Notes: generated by a model from the sequence alone, not told the origin. A stretch of DNA of 64,000 bases from Eurosta solidaginis (GCF_040869045.1 NC_090319.1:385965601-386029600); one strand, 5' to 3'. Numbered from the stretch's first letter, positions 46,215 through 58,166 are shown. Program-made: numbers and translations.

Positions 46215-47536
46215 TATATACATTGTATATAAATGTGGAATTTAACAAATCTTTAAAATTTTGGTAATTTTTCATGGAAATTCACATATATCTAGTGGGA
46301 CGGGAAAATAACCTCATGACACCATATTGTTTAGCGAGCTCAAAAACATATGATCGGTTATCATGATAAGGAATCGAAATAGATAATCGCTCCATGATAG
46401 TTTTGCATCACATTTCAGGAGGAGTCTGTGACAGCTCAACGAACGTTTTAAGTCAAGAGTACTAAAAATTAGGAATCTTTTTTTTAATACTCAAAATGGG
46501 CATACAGTAAACCAAGGGGGCGCAAGGGATTTCACTCACTGATCCAAACGACAACAACGTCAGCAAAAAGTACAACAACTTCCTTCCTGGACCGACAACA
46601 AACAATTCAACCAAAATCGGTTTCATGCTGAAATCTGAAACAACAAAGCTAACCAGTAAAATTCAAGACTACACTGCGAAAGCAACAAGAACAAGCAACG
46701 AAACACAATTAACCAGCAGGCCGACCATCAGTGAATTAATGTTGATGGATGTTCGCGTCGTTCGTTTGTTCGTGTCGTGTGCCGGCAACAGCGCAATTGA
46801 AAATTCGAATTCATTCCATTTGAAGTTCAAAGCATGCTTTGATTTTTTTGTGTGCTTTTTTGTTGTTGTTGTTGGGAGCCAGTAGGAGCCAAAGTGATAT
46901 TTTTGGCAGCAGCCCTTGAGAGTTTTTTTTCCCATTGTTTATTGGGATATATATGTATGCTCACGTAATTTGCATGCTCCAATTTCAAATCACCATCAAC
47001 ATACGCACCCTACTGTGCATTTATTGAAATTTATTTCGTTGCTAGCAAAACATACATTTTTATTAGTAAATCTATTAATTTCACCCCACAACACAATTTT
47101 CAAATTTTTCATACACATCAAGCAAAAGGTAACGAAGGTACAAAAACATTTTATTTTTCGCACTGGTTTCGTTCTTTCCTCGTTGGCGTTTCAAACCAAG
47201 TCTTTTTCATTGGTCGCAATATTTTTGTTGTTAAAAGCGTAAGCCCTCACCTAAGTGTGCTAAGCTTTTTTAAGCGCGGACGCTACCGTATTTTAACCAT
47301 CTTGCGCTATTAGAGTGTGTAAAAAAGTTGAATTTGGTTGCGTAAAAGTTACTTCTAGATATTTTTAGAAGCAAAAGAAATAAAATAATAGACAAAATTA
47401 CTGGACGTACTTCAAACTCAGAAGCAGAGGATATCTGTGATTGTACAATTCTGGACTTGTAATTGGCAACTCCGAACCGCATTTGAAAGCAACAAAATGC
47501 GTAATGCGGTTAGCATTAATAAAGCATTCTCGGAAT
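46215..47536. other. No recognised feature
   Basis: 46540-46760 is unusually rich in ACAACAA/CAAC and could be untranslated exon or a repeat edge, but I see no splice-supported exon. The overlapping frames at 46625-46935 are unrecognised. Confidence 0.4.
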
Positions 47537-47540
47537 ATTT

Positions 47541-47737
47541 TTATGTTTATTTGTTTTAATGGTGTGTTCAACTTATACTTAATATTTAAGAATTCGTGAG
47601 CTTAACACCGGATTATAATAATTGAATATTTAAAAGAAAGACACATTCACTGGCATATTGCGATGGTTCCATTTCGAAAACCGCCACGTAAGTATACATT
47701 GAACACACCATTAAAACAAACAAACATAAATATGTAA
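47541..47737 (-). mobile_element. Foldback carrying a truncated inverted SINE piece
   Basis: Outer arms ATGTTTATTTGTTTTAATGG...GTTCAACTTATACTT (47541-47582) and their inverted copy (47690-47737) enclose a piece that is the reverse complement of the end of the repeat at 47806-48147 (GCTTAACACCGG, AATAATTGAATATT, CACTGGCATATTGCGATGG). Confidence 0.7.
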
Positions 47738-47805
47738 AGCTAAGCCCGAGTTTACAAAAAAAAGCTTCTTCTTATTCGCGAAAAAGGAACTTTACAATAT
47801 CCAAT

Positions 47806-48147
47806 CTACATAACACACAAATCAATATAGAAACAGAATGTAACAATTGTGTTGTTAGTTTAAAAATGAGATAAACTGAAATAAGCAAGAAAACAAATAC
47901 AACAGGATAGCCTAGTGGTTAAAGCTACTGCAGTTTCACCGTGTGATTCGCGGTTCCAATCTCTGTGAAACCTTTGACAACATTACAAAGTTGCCTGATG
48001 ATGATTACGTGGCGCTTTTCGAAATGGTACCATCGCTATATGCCAGTAAATGTTTCTTTCTTTCTTTCTTTCGTTTCTCTTAAACAAACATAATAATTGA
48101 ATATTCAATTATTATAAGCCGGTGTTAAGCTCATGAATTCTTAAATA
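47806..48147 (+). mobile_element. tRNA-related interspersed repeat, type 3, copy 1
   Basis: Shares about 340 bp with 60912-61265. About 95 bp in, GGATAGCCTAGTGGTTAAAGC (A box) and GCGGTTCCAATCTC (B box) form a tRNA-like module. Then come CTGATGATGATTACGTGG, a TTTC microsatellite (48052-48072) and TTCAATTATTATAAGCCGG. The tRNA-like part is internal rather than at the edge, so it may be a composite. Confidence 0.7.
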
Positions 48148-48307
48148 TGACGAATATTTTTAGATAAATATGGGACTTAAGAAATCCAATGGAATTAAAT
48201 TTTGAATTCTTTAGAAATTGGTTAAGTACCACTCACACTTTTATATAAAAGGCGCTTCGGGAGCCATAACTCGAAGAAGAATTGACGTTTCATAACAAAA
48301 ATTTTTA
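48148..48307. other. Spacer
   Basis: Short unassigned spacer before the inverted array. Confidence 0.4.
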
Positions 48308-48709
48308 TAAGATCGCGAGTTTGAATCGAGCTCAAGGCCTAACAATAATTATTTTATCATTATTATTGTTATAATATATTTTTTCTTAATTGAAAAAATT
48401 TTTAATTAGAATAGAAGAAAGAAAAAATTTAGACAACTGCCAAAGCTCGTTGTATAGATCCATTTCGGAAACTGCTAAATTCCTTCATCGGCAACGTTTA
48501 GGCGCCGCTGCTATAACCATTCAGCCACCACATCGGTTTTTTGTTTGTCTTCATTATTCCTACTTCAATTCTGGTTCTTGCCAATTGATATTCACAGCAC
48601 TGCGACATCTGTTACAGAATAGTTGTGAAAATTGGACTTTGTTTATGGCGATGATGCCATAGTGTCATATTTCATTGACATTTTTCCCCGTGCTCTGGGA
48701 TGTATTAAC
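48308..48709 (-). repeat. 435-bp repeat unit, inverted copy (partial)
   Basis: Reverse complement of the units at 48773 and 49208, running from TAAGATCGCGAG to GATGTATTAAC. It lacks about 35 bp of the unit's tRNA-like edge. A chance 90-codon frame is conserved in all three copies only because they are near identical. Confidence 0.9.
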
Positions 48710-48772
48710 TCACTTAACTCGATTCAAACTCGCGATCTTACAAATCAGTAGGCCGATATAACAACAAAAATT

Positions 48773-49642
48773 GTTAATACATCCCAGAGCACGGGGAAAA
48801 AATGTCAATTAAATATGACACTATGGCATCATCGCCATAAACAAAGTCCAATTTTCACAACTATTCTGTAACAGATGTCACAGTGCTGTGAATATCAATT
48901 GGCAAGAACCAGAATTGAAGTAGGAATAATGAAGACAAACAAAAAACCGATGTGGTGGCTGAATGGTTATAGCAGCGGCGCCTAAACGTTGCCGATGAAG
49001 GAATTTAGCAGTTTCCGAAATGGATCTATACAACGAGCTTTGGCAGTTGTCTAAATTTTTTCTTTCTTCTATTCTAATTAAAAATTTTTGCAATTAAGAA
49101 AAAATATATTATAACAATAATAATCATAAAATAATTATTGTTAGGCCTTGAGCTCGATTCAAACTCGCGATCTTACAAATCAGTAGGCCGATATAACAAC
49201 ACAAATTGTTAATACATCCCAGAGCACGGGGAAAAAATGTCAATGAAATATGACACTATGGCATCATCGCTATAAACAAAGTCCAATTTTCACAACTATT
49301 CTGTAACAGATGTCGCAGTGCTGTGAATATCAATTGGCAAGAACCAGAATTGAAGTAGGAATAATGAAGACAAACAAAAAACCGATGTAGTGGCTGAATG
49401 GTTATAGCAGCGGCGCCTAAACGTTGCCGATGAAGGAATTTAGCAGTTTCCGAAATGGATCTGTACAACGAGCTTTGGCAGTTGTCTAAATTTTTTCTTT
49501 CTTCTATTCTAATTAAAATTTTTTTCAATTAAGAAAAAATATATTATAACAATAATAATGATAAAATAATTATTGTTAGGCCTTGAGCTCGATTCAAACT
49601 CGCGATCTTACAAATCAGTAGGCCGATATAACAACAAAAATT
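48773..49642 (+). repeat. Two tandem 435-bp units, tRNA-related
   Basis: Units start GTTAATACATCCCAGAGC at 48773 and 49208, exactly 435 bp apart, and both end ACAAATCAGTAGGCCGATATAACAAC. The reverse complement of the unit edge reads like a tRNA: GTTGTTATATCGGCCTACTG with A-box character, GAGTTTGAATCGAGC as B box, and TAACAAT that can pair with the 5' GTTGTTA. With the inverted copy at 48308 this forms a near-perfect 400-bp palindrome with a 63-bp spacer. The tail of a further unit fills the spacer (48719-48772). Confidence 0.9.
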
Positions 49643-50646
49643 AAAATTTTTTATAGATATTTCCCTTATGTTGGGTGGCCGCCACCCCAATTGAGTGAAA
49701 ATATCTTACTTGAACACTTTTGCAGATAGTTTTTATGCCACTTTGTCGTTGGTTTCTAATCAGTAAAAGAATCGCTGCGTGGCAACGCTTTACATATTTA
49801 CTTCCGGATAAGGCAAACATCGCCGCTGACAATTCCTCCGGGGATTCGTATACATGCATACCGAGATTTTAACGTCATGTCATTGTTAAGCATGCAGTGA
49901 CTACATAACTCCACCTTGATATCTTACATGCCACCAATACAGCTGTGGTTGTCCAGAACACCGAGGCACACAGCAAGGATATCAATAGCGGCCTGAATGT
50001 CCGGTGACCTTCGCTTAAAATATGCTACAATAGTCGGACATTTCATATGTTGCTATAACAAAAAAAAAATTTCATTACAAAACTTTTATACCACAAATAT
50101 TAATACCACTTATGTCGAGATAACATTTATAAATTTTGCAAACTTAATATTTTCGAACCACTCTAACGCCTACATACATACATATATTTATAAGTACATA
50201 TGTGTGTACATACATAGGTACAAGTGGTTAGTGATATGTAAATACTTATTATAATTTGGTTTTAATCTAGATTTGTATGTTGATTATCATGAAATCTGTT
50301 TCATTCAGCTCAATCAGAATAAAGCATTTCTTTGCGATTATTTAGTTGCGACGTGTCAGTAAAACGCATAGGTTGTTTTTTTTTGCGTTTTTGTTCACAC
50401 AATTCTTTTTTTATGTTTATGTTTGTATGTTTTATATTCTACTTTTTTTGTTTAAACGGATCTTAATTAAATAAATACAGCGAATTCATATAATTACACT
50501 AAATTCAATAAAGAAACAAAACCGACTTTTTTTTGTTAACAGTGAAATACAATCAATGTCTTATGTGAATTCATAAAATTTAGTATATTCGTGTAAAAAA
50601 ATTGATTGTGCTGCAAAAAACTAATTGACGCTTTTTATCTTTGCAG
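49643..50646. other. Presumed upstream intron; nothing else recognised
   Basis: Ends in GACGCTTTTTATCTTTGCAG, a pyrimidine-rich tract and acceptor for the first visible exon. I could not find the exon carrying the start codon here. Confidence 0.5.
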
Positions 50647-50758
50647 CGAAGTGCAATTTCGATCAGGAAAATAAGCCTCATCGTTTAAATCTGGATGTAG
50701 GAGATTCAGTTGTAATACTGAAGGAGACAACACACTGGTATTATGGCTATAAACAAAG
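50647..50758 (+). CDS. mbc: Mbc/DOCK exon: first half of the SH3 domain
   Basis: This 112-bp exon follows TTTGCAG and ends before GTGAGT. Two bases complete a codon from the previous exon, then 36 codons and two bases follow. The peptide contains HRLNLDVGDSVVILKETTHW, the SH3 pattern L-x-L-x-x-GD then the conserved tryptophan, and continues YYGYKQ. In DOCK proteins the SH3 domain folds back on the exchange domain and binds ELMO. Mbc with ELMO activates Rac for myoblast fusion and cell migration. The next exon continues in phase. Its own upstream exon is not identified. Confidence 0.85.
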
Positions 50759-51149
50759 GTGAGTTTGGTTTTATTATAATTTGAAAGTAAAAAATATGAG
50801 CTATTAGCAGACTCGTCAAACGTTGTTCCAGCCGAACTTTGGTTTATCTGCTAAATTTTAAAAGATGTTAGATCTGTCTTTTCTGTTTTGGCGGGTAATC
50901 CGACGTCAGATAGGCAGTCGCGTACAGATTCCAACTCAAAAATGGCAGCAAAAATTATTCACATTTTATCAGTTTACTCTCCTTTTATTTATTTTGGTTT
51001 ATTAAAAAAAACTTCAATTATGTTTCTAAAACTGTGCACACCAATTTATAAACGTTTTCAAAAAAGTTCAAAAATGAAGTGTTAAAAAACTCGATGAAAC
51101 TTTTTAATATTTTATTTATAAATTTCAGAATTTTCAGTTTCAGTCTAAC

Positions 51150-51540
51150 GAAGATTACTTACTTAATTGGCGCTTAACCGTTTAAACGGTTATGGCCTTC
51201 CAACAAGGCGCGCCAGTCGTTTCTTCGCTGGGTTAACTTGCGCCAAGCGTCACACCAAGGGAATTTAAATCGTTTTCCACCTGGTCCTTCCAGCGGTGTA
51301 GGGGCCGCCCTCTTCCTTTGCTTCCATAGGCGGGTTCCGATAAAAATACTTTTCTCATCTTTCATTCGCATAACATGGCCTAGCCAGCGTAGCTGTTACC
51401 TTTTAATTCGCTGGACTTTGTTTATGTCTGCGTAAAGCTCGTACAGCGTACTCGCAGACGCCAAGGCGGAGCGGTTCGTAAATCTTTCGATGTAAAGTAT
51501 TGACTTCCATATAAAGGAACATCTGTGCTGCTGGAATAAA
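51150..51540 (-). pseudogene. C-terminus of an RTE/jockey-like non-LTR retrotransposon (fossil)
   Basis: Minus-strand 51371-51174 gives RMKDEKSIFIGTRLWKQRKR...WRALLEGHNRLNG then stop. It fits the usual end of RTE-type polyproteins: LGHV-x-RM, a basic GRP-like segment, then a W-x-x-x tail. Codons upstream (51420-51372) still read RWLGHV in part. A charged GRPP motif is degraded and the reverse transcriptase is absent. Sequence to 51540 belongs to the same repeat. Confidence 0.7.
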
Positions 51541-52029
51541 AACACAACGTGATTAAAAATCAATCGGAATTTTGAGAGATTTTTAATTGCACTTTGTTAG
51601 GTTTTGATTGAGCATACTCAAAAAAATTCTGAAAACTCAAAATAAAAAATTATAAATTTTTATGCAGATTTTTAAAAACTTTTTGCCTTTTTCGAAAACC
51701 TTTTTGAAATTGGTTTGCATAGTTTTTGTTATACGAATTATTGTAGCTCTTTCCTAAATTAACGAAAATAAATAAAAGAATACGATTAATAGTAAAAGTG
51801 GTTAACAATTTTTACTGCTGTTTTCATGCTCCTGATCCATAAAAGAGCTATTTGTTGGCGGGCATTTTCCACAAACCACAGCAGGACTTATCAACTGTCT
51901 AAATGGTTTTATCTGTCTGAAAATTTCTTTCGTTTCTTTATTCAAAAAAATTGTTTTCAGTTATAAAAATTATCAAATCAATAATGTTTACAATAAAATA
52001 CATTTGAGCTGAATTCGAACCCAGAATCT
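51541..52029. other. Intronic, nothing recognised
   Basis: AT-rich intron sequence. Confidence 0.45.
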
Positions 52030-52444
52030 CGAAAAAAATAAACAAAAATAAAAATAAAAAATCGAAAATAATGTTATAAAAAATACACAAAAAAAAAAAT
52101 CTAACAAACATTAAAAAATAGTAATATACATTAGAAGAGAAAATAATAAATAATAAAAAAAAAAAATACCGAAAAGGGACAATAAAAAATATAAAAAAAA
52201 GTTAAAAACAAAAAAACGAGAAAAAAAAATATATTGAAAAAACAAAATTAAATGCAAAATAAAAGAAACCAAACTCAAATAAGGAAATAATAATAAAAAA
52301 TAATAACAACATAGTAATAAAAACATAAAAAAAAACGAAATAAGAAGAAATAAAGAAATGAAATATAAAAAAATAATAATAAAAGGTAATAATAGAAAAG
52401 ATAGTAATAATAATAACAAAATTAAAAAAAAAAAGTTATAATAT
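52030..52444. repeat. A-rich low-complexity tract
   Basis: AAAATAA/AATAAT-type sequence. Similar sequence continues at 53677-53760, so the tract was split by the retrotransposon between them. Confidence 0.85.
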
Positions 52445-52455
52445 AAAATAAAAAT

Positions 52456-53665
52456 GGTTGGTGGGTTAGTTGGTTGGAGAGGCCAGTCCCAATTGCCTCC
52501 AATTAACGCTCATACGCCGTTTTGATACCACAAACTCGTGAGTTAACCAAAGAAAGAGTGTTATAAGAAGGCTAATAAATATTTTCACGCGCCTCAGGGA
52601 AAGCGCGTCCCCCTATGTCCATCCCGTGGAGTTTATAAATTTGAGAAGCTCTCCCGGCCTAACATCCTTGAGTTCTGGGAGTCTTTCGAAAAAGGGCTTT
52701 CCAAGAAACTTTATTCTGCTTCGACAGTGTGCTGGGCATTCGCACAGCAGATGCTCAACCGTTTCCTCCGCCTCCGGACGCTTGCAGCTGCGACAGGAGT
52801 TATTGTGTTCCAGTCCCATCCGTGCCGCATGTATCCCAATTGTGCAATGCCCCGTGAGCACCGCAACTACTCTGGATGTATCCCTTCTGTTTATCTTAAG
52901 GACAGCTACATATCGTTTTTCGTTATATAGTGGCCACAAGCTCTTGGAAACTCCACAGGTCCGCAACCGATTCCACCTATTGTTGGCCTCACTCAACCAA
53001 TGCTGGGAGATGCGACCCTTGATGAGTCCCAGGAGTGCAAGGACCTCCTTCGCTCCTGAGACATCAAGAGCCGCTCCACGCCGTGCCAGCTCATCCACCA
53101 TCTCGTTACCCTGTATGTTTCGATGCCCCAGCACCCATACCAGGGTAACGATCTGCCGGCTCGCCAGAATCATGGCACTCTCCCTACACTGCCCAACCAG
53201 GTCTGATGATATCGTCTCTGACCCGAGGGCCCCAAAAGCCGCCTGGCTATCGCAGAAAATGGCTACCCTGTTACCGTGATCATTGATATCCATTAACGCG
53301 TTACGCGCCTCTTGGATAGCGAAAGTCTCAGCTTGAAACACGCTTGCCGAGTCGGACGTGGGCGGGACAGTCGCATATACTCCCGCTCCCACTCCGCAAG
53401 CCATTTTAGATCCGTCCGTGAAAACCGAGGTGTCGAATCTCTGAGTGATCCCCCGATCCTTCCAATCTTTCCTTGTGGGGAAGTAGTAGTTTGTGTCGAA
53501 GACTTTGCTTGGACATATGTAGTCCATTTTTGACAAGATGCCGGAGTCGTTAATATTGAGCAGGATACGGCCGTGCCCGTATGTACGCTCCCTCCAAAGG
53601 CCCAACTCCCGAAGCCTTGGGGCCCCTTGAGATGCCGTTTCCCTGATAAAGAGATCCACCGGTGG
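52456..53665 (-). mobile_element. Second 5'-truncated RNase H non-LTR element with 11-bp duplication
   Basis: AAAATAAAAAT is present at 52445-52455 and 53666-53676. The repeat is A-rich, so it is weaker proof than a complex site, but the exact length equals that of the element at 33856. On the minus strand the 1210-bp insert starts within coding sequence (PPVDLFIRETASQ) and ends in repeats of CCAAC after about 150 bp of 3' sequence. Confidence 0.85.
52613..53659 (-). CDS. RNase H domain and zinc-knuckle tail, non-LTR retrotransposon (partial)
   Basis: 348 residues on the minus strand, no internal stop. The RNase H domain carries D82 (FTDGSK), E111 (FQAETFAIQ), D137 (FCDSQAA) and D189 (NEMVDELARRG), with WVLGHRNIQGN in between. 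It is followed by TGHCTIGIHAARMG and a CRSCKRPEAEETVEHLLCEC zinc motif. Clearly related in layout to the element at 33865 but diverged, so a separate family or lineage. It begins about eight residues later in the same linker. It lies antisense to the host gene inside its intron. Confidence 0.9.
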   Translation of the reverse strand: MDLFIRETASQGAPRLRELGLWRERTYGHGRILLNINDSGILSKMDYICPSKVFDTNYYFPTRKDWKDRGITQRFDTSVFTDGSKMACGVGAGVYATVPPTSDSASVFQAETFAIQEARNALMDINDHGNRVAIFCDSQAAFGALGSETISSDLVGQCRESAMILASRQIVTLVWVLGHRNIQGNEMVDELARRGAALDVSGAKEVLALLGLIKGRISQHWLSEANNRWNRLRTCGVSKSLWPLYNEKRYVAVLKINRRDTSRVVAVLTGHCTIGIHAARMGLEHNNSCRSCKRPEAEETVEHLLCECPAHCRSRIKFLGKPFFERLPELKDVRPGELLKFINSTGWT

Positions 53666-53760
53666 AAAATAAAAATAATAATAGAAAAAAATTTAAATAA
53701 TAATCTAAAATAAAAAAAAGTTAAAATGAAAATAAACTGTAATAAAAAAATTTTTATTGA

Positions 53761-56178
53761 GAAAAACTTTTTGTTTTCGTACACCTAGCGAGGACAAATC
53801 GATCACCGTGGATCGGTCATATCGCCTCAAGAAATATTTACATAAGAATCATCATTAACCCGAGAAAAAAACTATTCAGATACCCTTCTTCAAATACAAT
53901 ACCACAAATTCTGTTCATGTGAGCTCTATTCTATATGCAACCCCTACAGCCGGCCCCGTATTCGTGTGCACTCTGCAAGCAATGTTGTTTGCGGATTATC
54001 GATCAGTGTTGCAAACATGTTTTTCAAATTTGTCCCTTTTGGGATAATTGTTTATGGTGGCTTTATTTATGTATGTATGCATATTTATCTCCATTTAGAT
54101 TGCATGACTATTTCTCAACACTTCAAGTACAGTTTTCTGTGCTCATTGTTTTCTTTATCAATTCTTGTAGAATTAAATAAAAACAAACAAACTTCATAGC
54201 ATAAATGTGAGTTTGTTATGTCTGCTATCTACAGTTTCCTTCTTTGCATTTTTTTGTTTCTATTTTGTTTTATCTGCACAATAACAGTAGCTATAACTGT
54301 TGAGCTAAATTGACCCTTCCCTCCATGCGATAAGTTCAAGGCTTGATAAACTCTGTTGTGTCTGGTACTCTGTGGCTTTAAAGTGTGAATCCAAATAAAC
54401 AATACCTCATGATCAAATTCGCGCTTGTATTTTCATATTCTTTTCTTCTATCTTGAAACGATTCCCACTATAAGGTTGATGCAAACAATCAAACGTACAT
54501 ATGTACACAAGTACACCATATTAACCTCTTTCATACATTATCTGACCCATGATGATCTATGTAACACCGTTGAGGCGCTTCAAAGTAAATACAACACATT
54601 GACGAAACAGAAGCAGCATGCACGTACTTGTCGATGTCGGAAGCCACAACAGCATAATTTAATAAAAGTGAAAAATAAATAACAATAAAAAAAAAACGTT
54701 CATAAATAATAAACAAAATTGACAGCGTGTCGAATGGGTCAAACAGATAAATTAGACTAAGTAAATAGCAAATAATATCGTAGAAATTGATTGAACGTAT
54801 CTAGCAGAGTTGCGAACCAGTTTTTGAACGGAACTGGGGTTGTGCTGAACCGTTGTTTGCTTTTGACAGTTTTTTTTTTTATATACATAGAGCTTGCGAT
54901 TTCTTCTCTAACACAAGCGCGGATTTTAAAGCTCTACATATACTGCCAATGCAGCGACTAAATTTAATGTATTGTAATTGAGTACTTTGAGAATCGTTAA
55001 TTTCGCGAAAAGTCGAGTCCTTGATTTCTCGAGTTTCAAATACTAGATTGGACTTGGTTGAGAGGGCATGCAATTGAGCTTTCCTTTTTGTGCATTCGTG
55101 CGATCAGATATATCCTAATTCGTCTTCCATATATCATTTGCTATCACATATGAACCAAAGTAGGAGCGAAAAATCCACCTTCCCTACCTCTGGCGTCTAC
55201 TTGTTTAGTTTGAGAAGGAACCTCGTGCATTCTTGTCCAAACATTACAAAACACCTTGAAACCTCAGAATAATCCCGGCTGGCACAGAAGTTCGTTGCCC
55301 TAATATTTCTATCTTTCTCATGAGACTATCACGTGGTGGTCGTACGGAGCTTTCCGTCTAGTTTATCTACATTTCGGAACCATTTCCTGTAATCTCCTCG
55401 CAAAATCCATTTCCTGCAATATTGTCGCATCCGAGGACATAAAGAAGGTTGAAAAAGGAATGCGCTTAGAACGGCAACGTTGTACCTTCACACATATAAC
55501 TTTACATTGGTCTCTAAGAAGAGTGTACTGTGCTGCTGCAAGCTAGCTGCTCCATCTATTGCATAGTAATCCGTCTGGAAGGCACTGCAAGAGTCTGGAA
55601 GTCGGTAACACTGACCTACAGATGCTAGAGTACAGCCCCACACAGTTTCAGTATGATTTTTTGAGTAATTTTTTTTTTTAGTTCAGTTTTGTCACCGTTT
55701 AATTGTCCCTTTGCCGTGTCATCTAATATGGTCGACTGATTCTTAAATGTTTGACTCTTTCAGCATTTGCTGTTAAAATTTGCACGAATACAGAGGCATC
55801 AAATGATAGATGTCGTTTAACCTTGTTTTCGGTGCACTCCAAATCGCGCCTATCACCAGACTAGAGCGCCACATGTCAATTGAATGTATTGTACCTACCA
55901 TAGAGAATATGCAGCAGCAGACCCCAGGTCTAACCAAAGCTCCTTTTTGCAGGCATAATTCACTGATAGAACTGTTTTCGATCTCTGCTTAACATTCCTT
56001 TTCAACTTCAATAAACACGAAAAATTATGCCAAGTTAGTTGGTTTCAGAAGAGATATTTATCGCTATGGCGCTCAGTGTCGGAAAATTGAAGGAGCCAAC
56101 TTCTGTTTTTGTTGTGAGCATCACTGAAGTATAATAATAAATAAAATGTTTGGATGCTTGAAACCGCTACTGTCTATA
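53761..56178. other. Intronic, nothing recognised
   Basis: 2.4 kb with short frames only (54425, 55090, 55810) and no family resemblance. No splice-consistent extra exon seen. Confidence 0.5.
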
Positions 56179-56755
56179 TCTATATACATCTATAAAAATC
56201 AAATTCTGTGTGTGCGCTCGCTATGGAAACGTATTTCCCACACTTCATCACCAAATTCTGGCTATAGATTCCTTCGATCAACACGAAGGTTTTAGGCTAA
56301 AAATAATTTCGATATATAAAAGGGGCATGACACCTCCGTACAATTGGAATTTTTGATACTGCATAACTCTGAAGGTATACATGCCAGAACATTTAAATTC
56401 AGTAAGGAGTTATATGAGGTCAATCCCTAACACCACCAAGAAAATGTGGAATTGGGAAAAAGGGGGCGTGGCACCTCCCATACAATTGGAATATATCATA
56501 CTGCATATCTCTGGATGTAGTAATGGTAGGATAATGAAAATTGGTATGAGTTAAGTCCCAACACCTCCAGTAAAATGTAAAATTGGGAAAAAAGGGGCGT
56601 GGCACCCTTCCTACAGATGGGATTTTTCAGAACTATGGCGGCCGTACAAACTTAGGTTATTTTAACACCTAAAGTTTGACTGCATTGTTGAGTTTGGCTG
56701 TTATTCCTTTTGGACGTTTAGTAATCTACCGCCGTTAAATAAATTTGTTAGCTTC
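56179..56755 (+). mobile_element. Helitron 5' fragment with a short tandem repeat
   Basis: TCTATATACATCTATAAAAATC and AAATTCTGTGTGTGCGC match the 5' end of the better-preserved copy at 56762. Inside are 2.3 copies of a 130-145 bp unit (GGGGC(A/G)TG(A/G)CACC near 56323, 56463 and 56595). The 3' end is absent. Confidence 0.65.
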
Positions 56756-56761
56756 AGTCTA

Positions 56762-57656
56762 TCTACATATTCTATAAAAATCAAATTCTGTGTGTGTGTT
56801 CCCTATGGAAACGTATTTCCCACACTTCACTCATCACCAAATTTTGTCTGTAGGTTCCTTTGATCAAGACGAAGGTTTTTAATATATCAGAATTAAGAAT
56901 TTTAAATTAAAATGGCTTTTTTTTGGCTCTATTAACGAGCAATCTTAGCTCCCAAAAATTATCATGTTAACAAAATCAATGATCGCATTCAAAACCAAAT
57001 TCCTGGTGAAATGATGATATATAAATCGATCGACACAGTTACAGATGAAGACCAAATTGTGAATTATCCAATTGAATTTCTAAACTCTATAGAACCACCT
57101 AGAATACCTGCGCATATATTAACTTTGAAAATTGGCTCACCAATCATGCTTCTTCGGAATTTAGACCCACCAAAATTGTGCAATGGAACCAGACTTTGCG
57201 TTAAGAAATTAATGCCGAATGTAATCGAAGCAACAATCATCAGCGGTAAAAGCTAAGGTGAAGGTGTGCTCATACCACGGATCCCAATGATTTCTACAGA
57301 TTTGCCATTCAATTTTAATCAACAAAGCACACGGACAATCGTTTACTGTTGCAGGATTAAATTTAGAGAGTCCGTGCTTTTCCCATGGCCAGCTATATGC
57401 TGCTTGCTCTAGAGTTGGAACGCCAAAAAATTTGTTTATCTTTGCACCGAACGAAAAAAGCAAAAATATTGTGTACCCACGCGCATTACAATAAGATACA
57501 ATAATAAAATGTTTTAAAGAAAAATTTCACCAAATATGCGTACAAAATTCAATTCAATTTACAGAACAATAGACTAAATTATCAACAACAAAACAGAAAA
57601 AATAACGCAACATTCATTCGATCTCGGGCGTTACAAAGTACGCCGGGTAAAGCTAG
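56762..57656 (+). mobile_element. Helitron, internally deleted, with 5' TC and 3' hairpin-CTAG
   Basis: The 5' end reads A|TCTACATATTCTATAAAAATC, matching the TC start of Helitrons. The 3' end has a hairpin (GGCG...CGCC with TAC/GTA inside, 57627-57644), 12 bases, then CTAG at 57653-57656 followed by T, as expected for a rolling-circle transposon that inserts between A and T. It carries the tail of the helicase but no Rep domain. Confidence 0.85.
56936..57494 (+). pseudogene. Helitron Pif1-type helicase, C-terminal fossil
   Basis: RAILAPKNYHVNKIND at 56936 is the start of the Pif1 C-terminal block. NQIPGEMMIYKSIDTV, an IGSPIMLLRNLDPPKLCNGT segment and GEGVLIPRIPMISTDLPF follow in the same frame but for a stop at 57254. 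A deletion and frame change remove about 20 codons before INKAHGQSFTVAGLNLESP and SHGQLYAACSRVGTPKN, then a stop at 57492-57494. The family unwinds DNA during rolling-circle transposition. Walker A/B and the Rep nuclease are missing, so it is inactive. Confidence 0.85.
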
Positions 57657-58166
57657 TTATTTTATAAAATGTGAGAAGGTCCGATACCCCTGAAATCATT
57701 ACCATTTTTTATATACATTTGTAAATTGACAAAAGTTATTGGAAAGATTGATAGTACCACACTTCTCCCCCTTTGAAATAATAACTCTAATTATAGATCG
57801 TAGAAATTTTTGAAAGGAGAGTTATTATTTTAAGAATTTATCGGAACTTTATTGGGATATCAAAGTATAGTTTAGAACATATTCAATATACAAATTTTCA
57901 AATCAAAAAAGCAAATACGGCTTGCTAGAGAAATAAAACATTAACTGTTAATCTTGCTTTGAAATTTGGCTTCATAAAAATTGGACACCCTAATCTTGAT
58001 ACGCACATACAGTGCTTTTTTTTTTTTTTTTGATATTTCAAACGGTTTTATGCACAGACACACTTTTACCCAGCGCCACTTAAGGCACCGCTAACGGCTT
58101 GTTTTCGCTAAGCTTCGTTTTGAAGCTAAAATAATTTTTTGGTTAATGACCGTAAGTTAAGGCGTG
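57657..58166. other. Intronic, nothing recognised
   Basis: AT-rich intron sequence. Confidence 0.4.

Noticed and set aside
48390..49528. A 70-90 codon frame conserved in three copies
   Set aside because: The copies are nearly identical over non-coding sequence as well, so the frame is carried along by the repeat and is not evidence of selection.
49997..50254. Start-codon exon of Mbc
   Set aside because: Begins with ATG near the right place, but the peptide does not match the N-terminal SH3 start and there is no donor in the needed phase that I could find.
52111..52419. Leu/Phe-rich 102-codon minus-strand frame
   Set aside because: Product of the A-rich low-complexity tract; hydrophobicity reflects base composition.
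52626..53279. 217-codon plus-strand frame
   Set aside because: It is the antisense shadow of the RNase H coding region on the minus strand.
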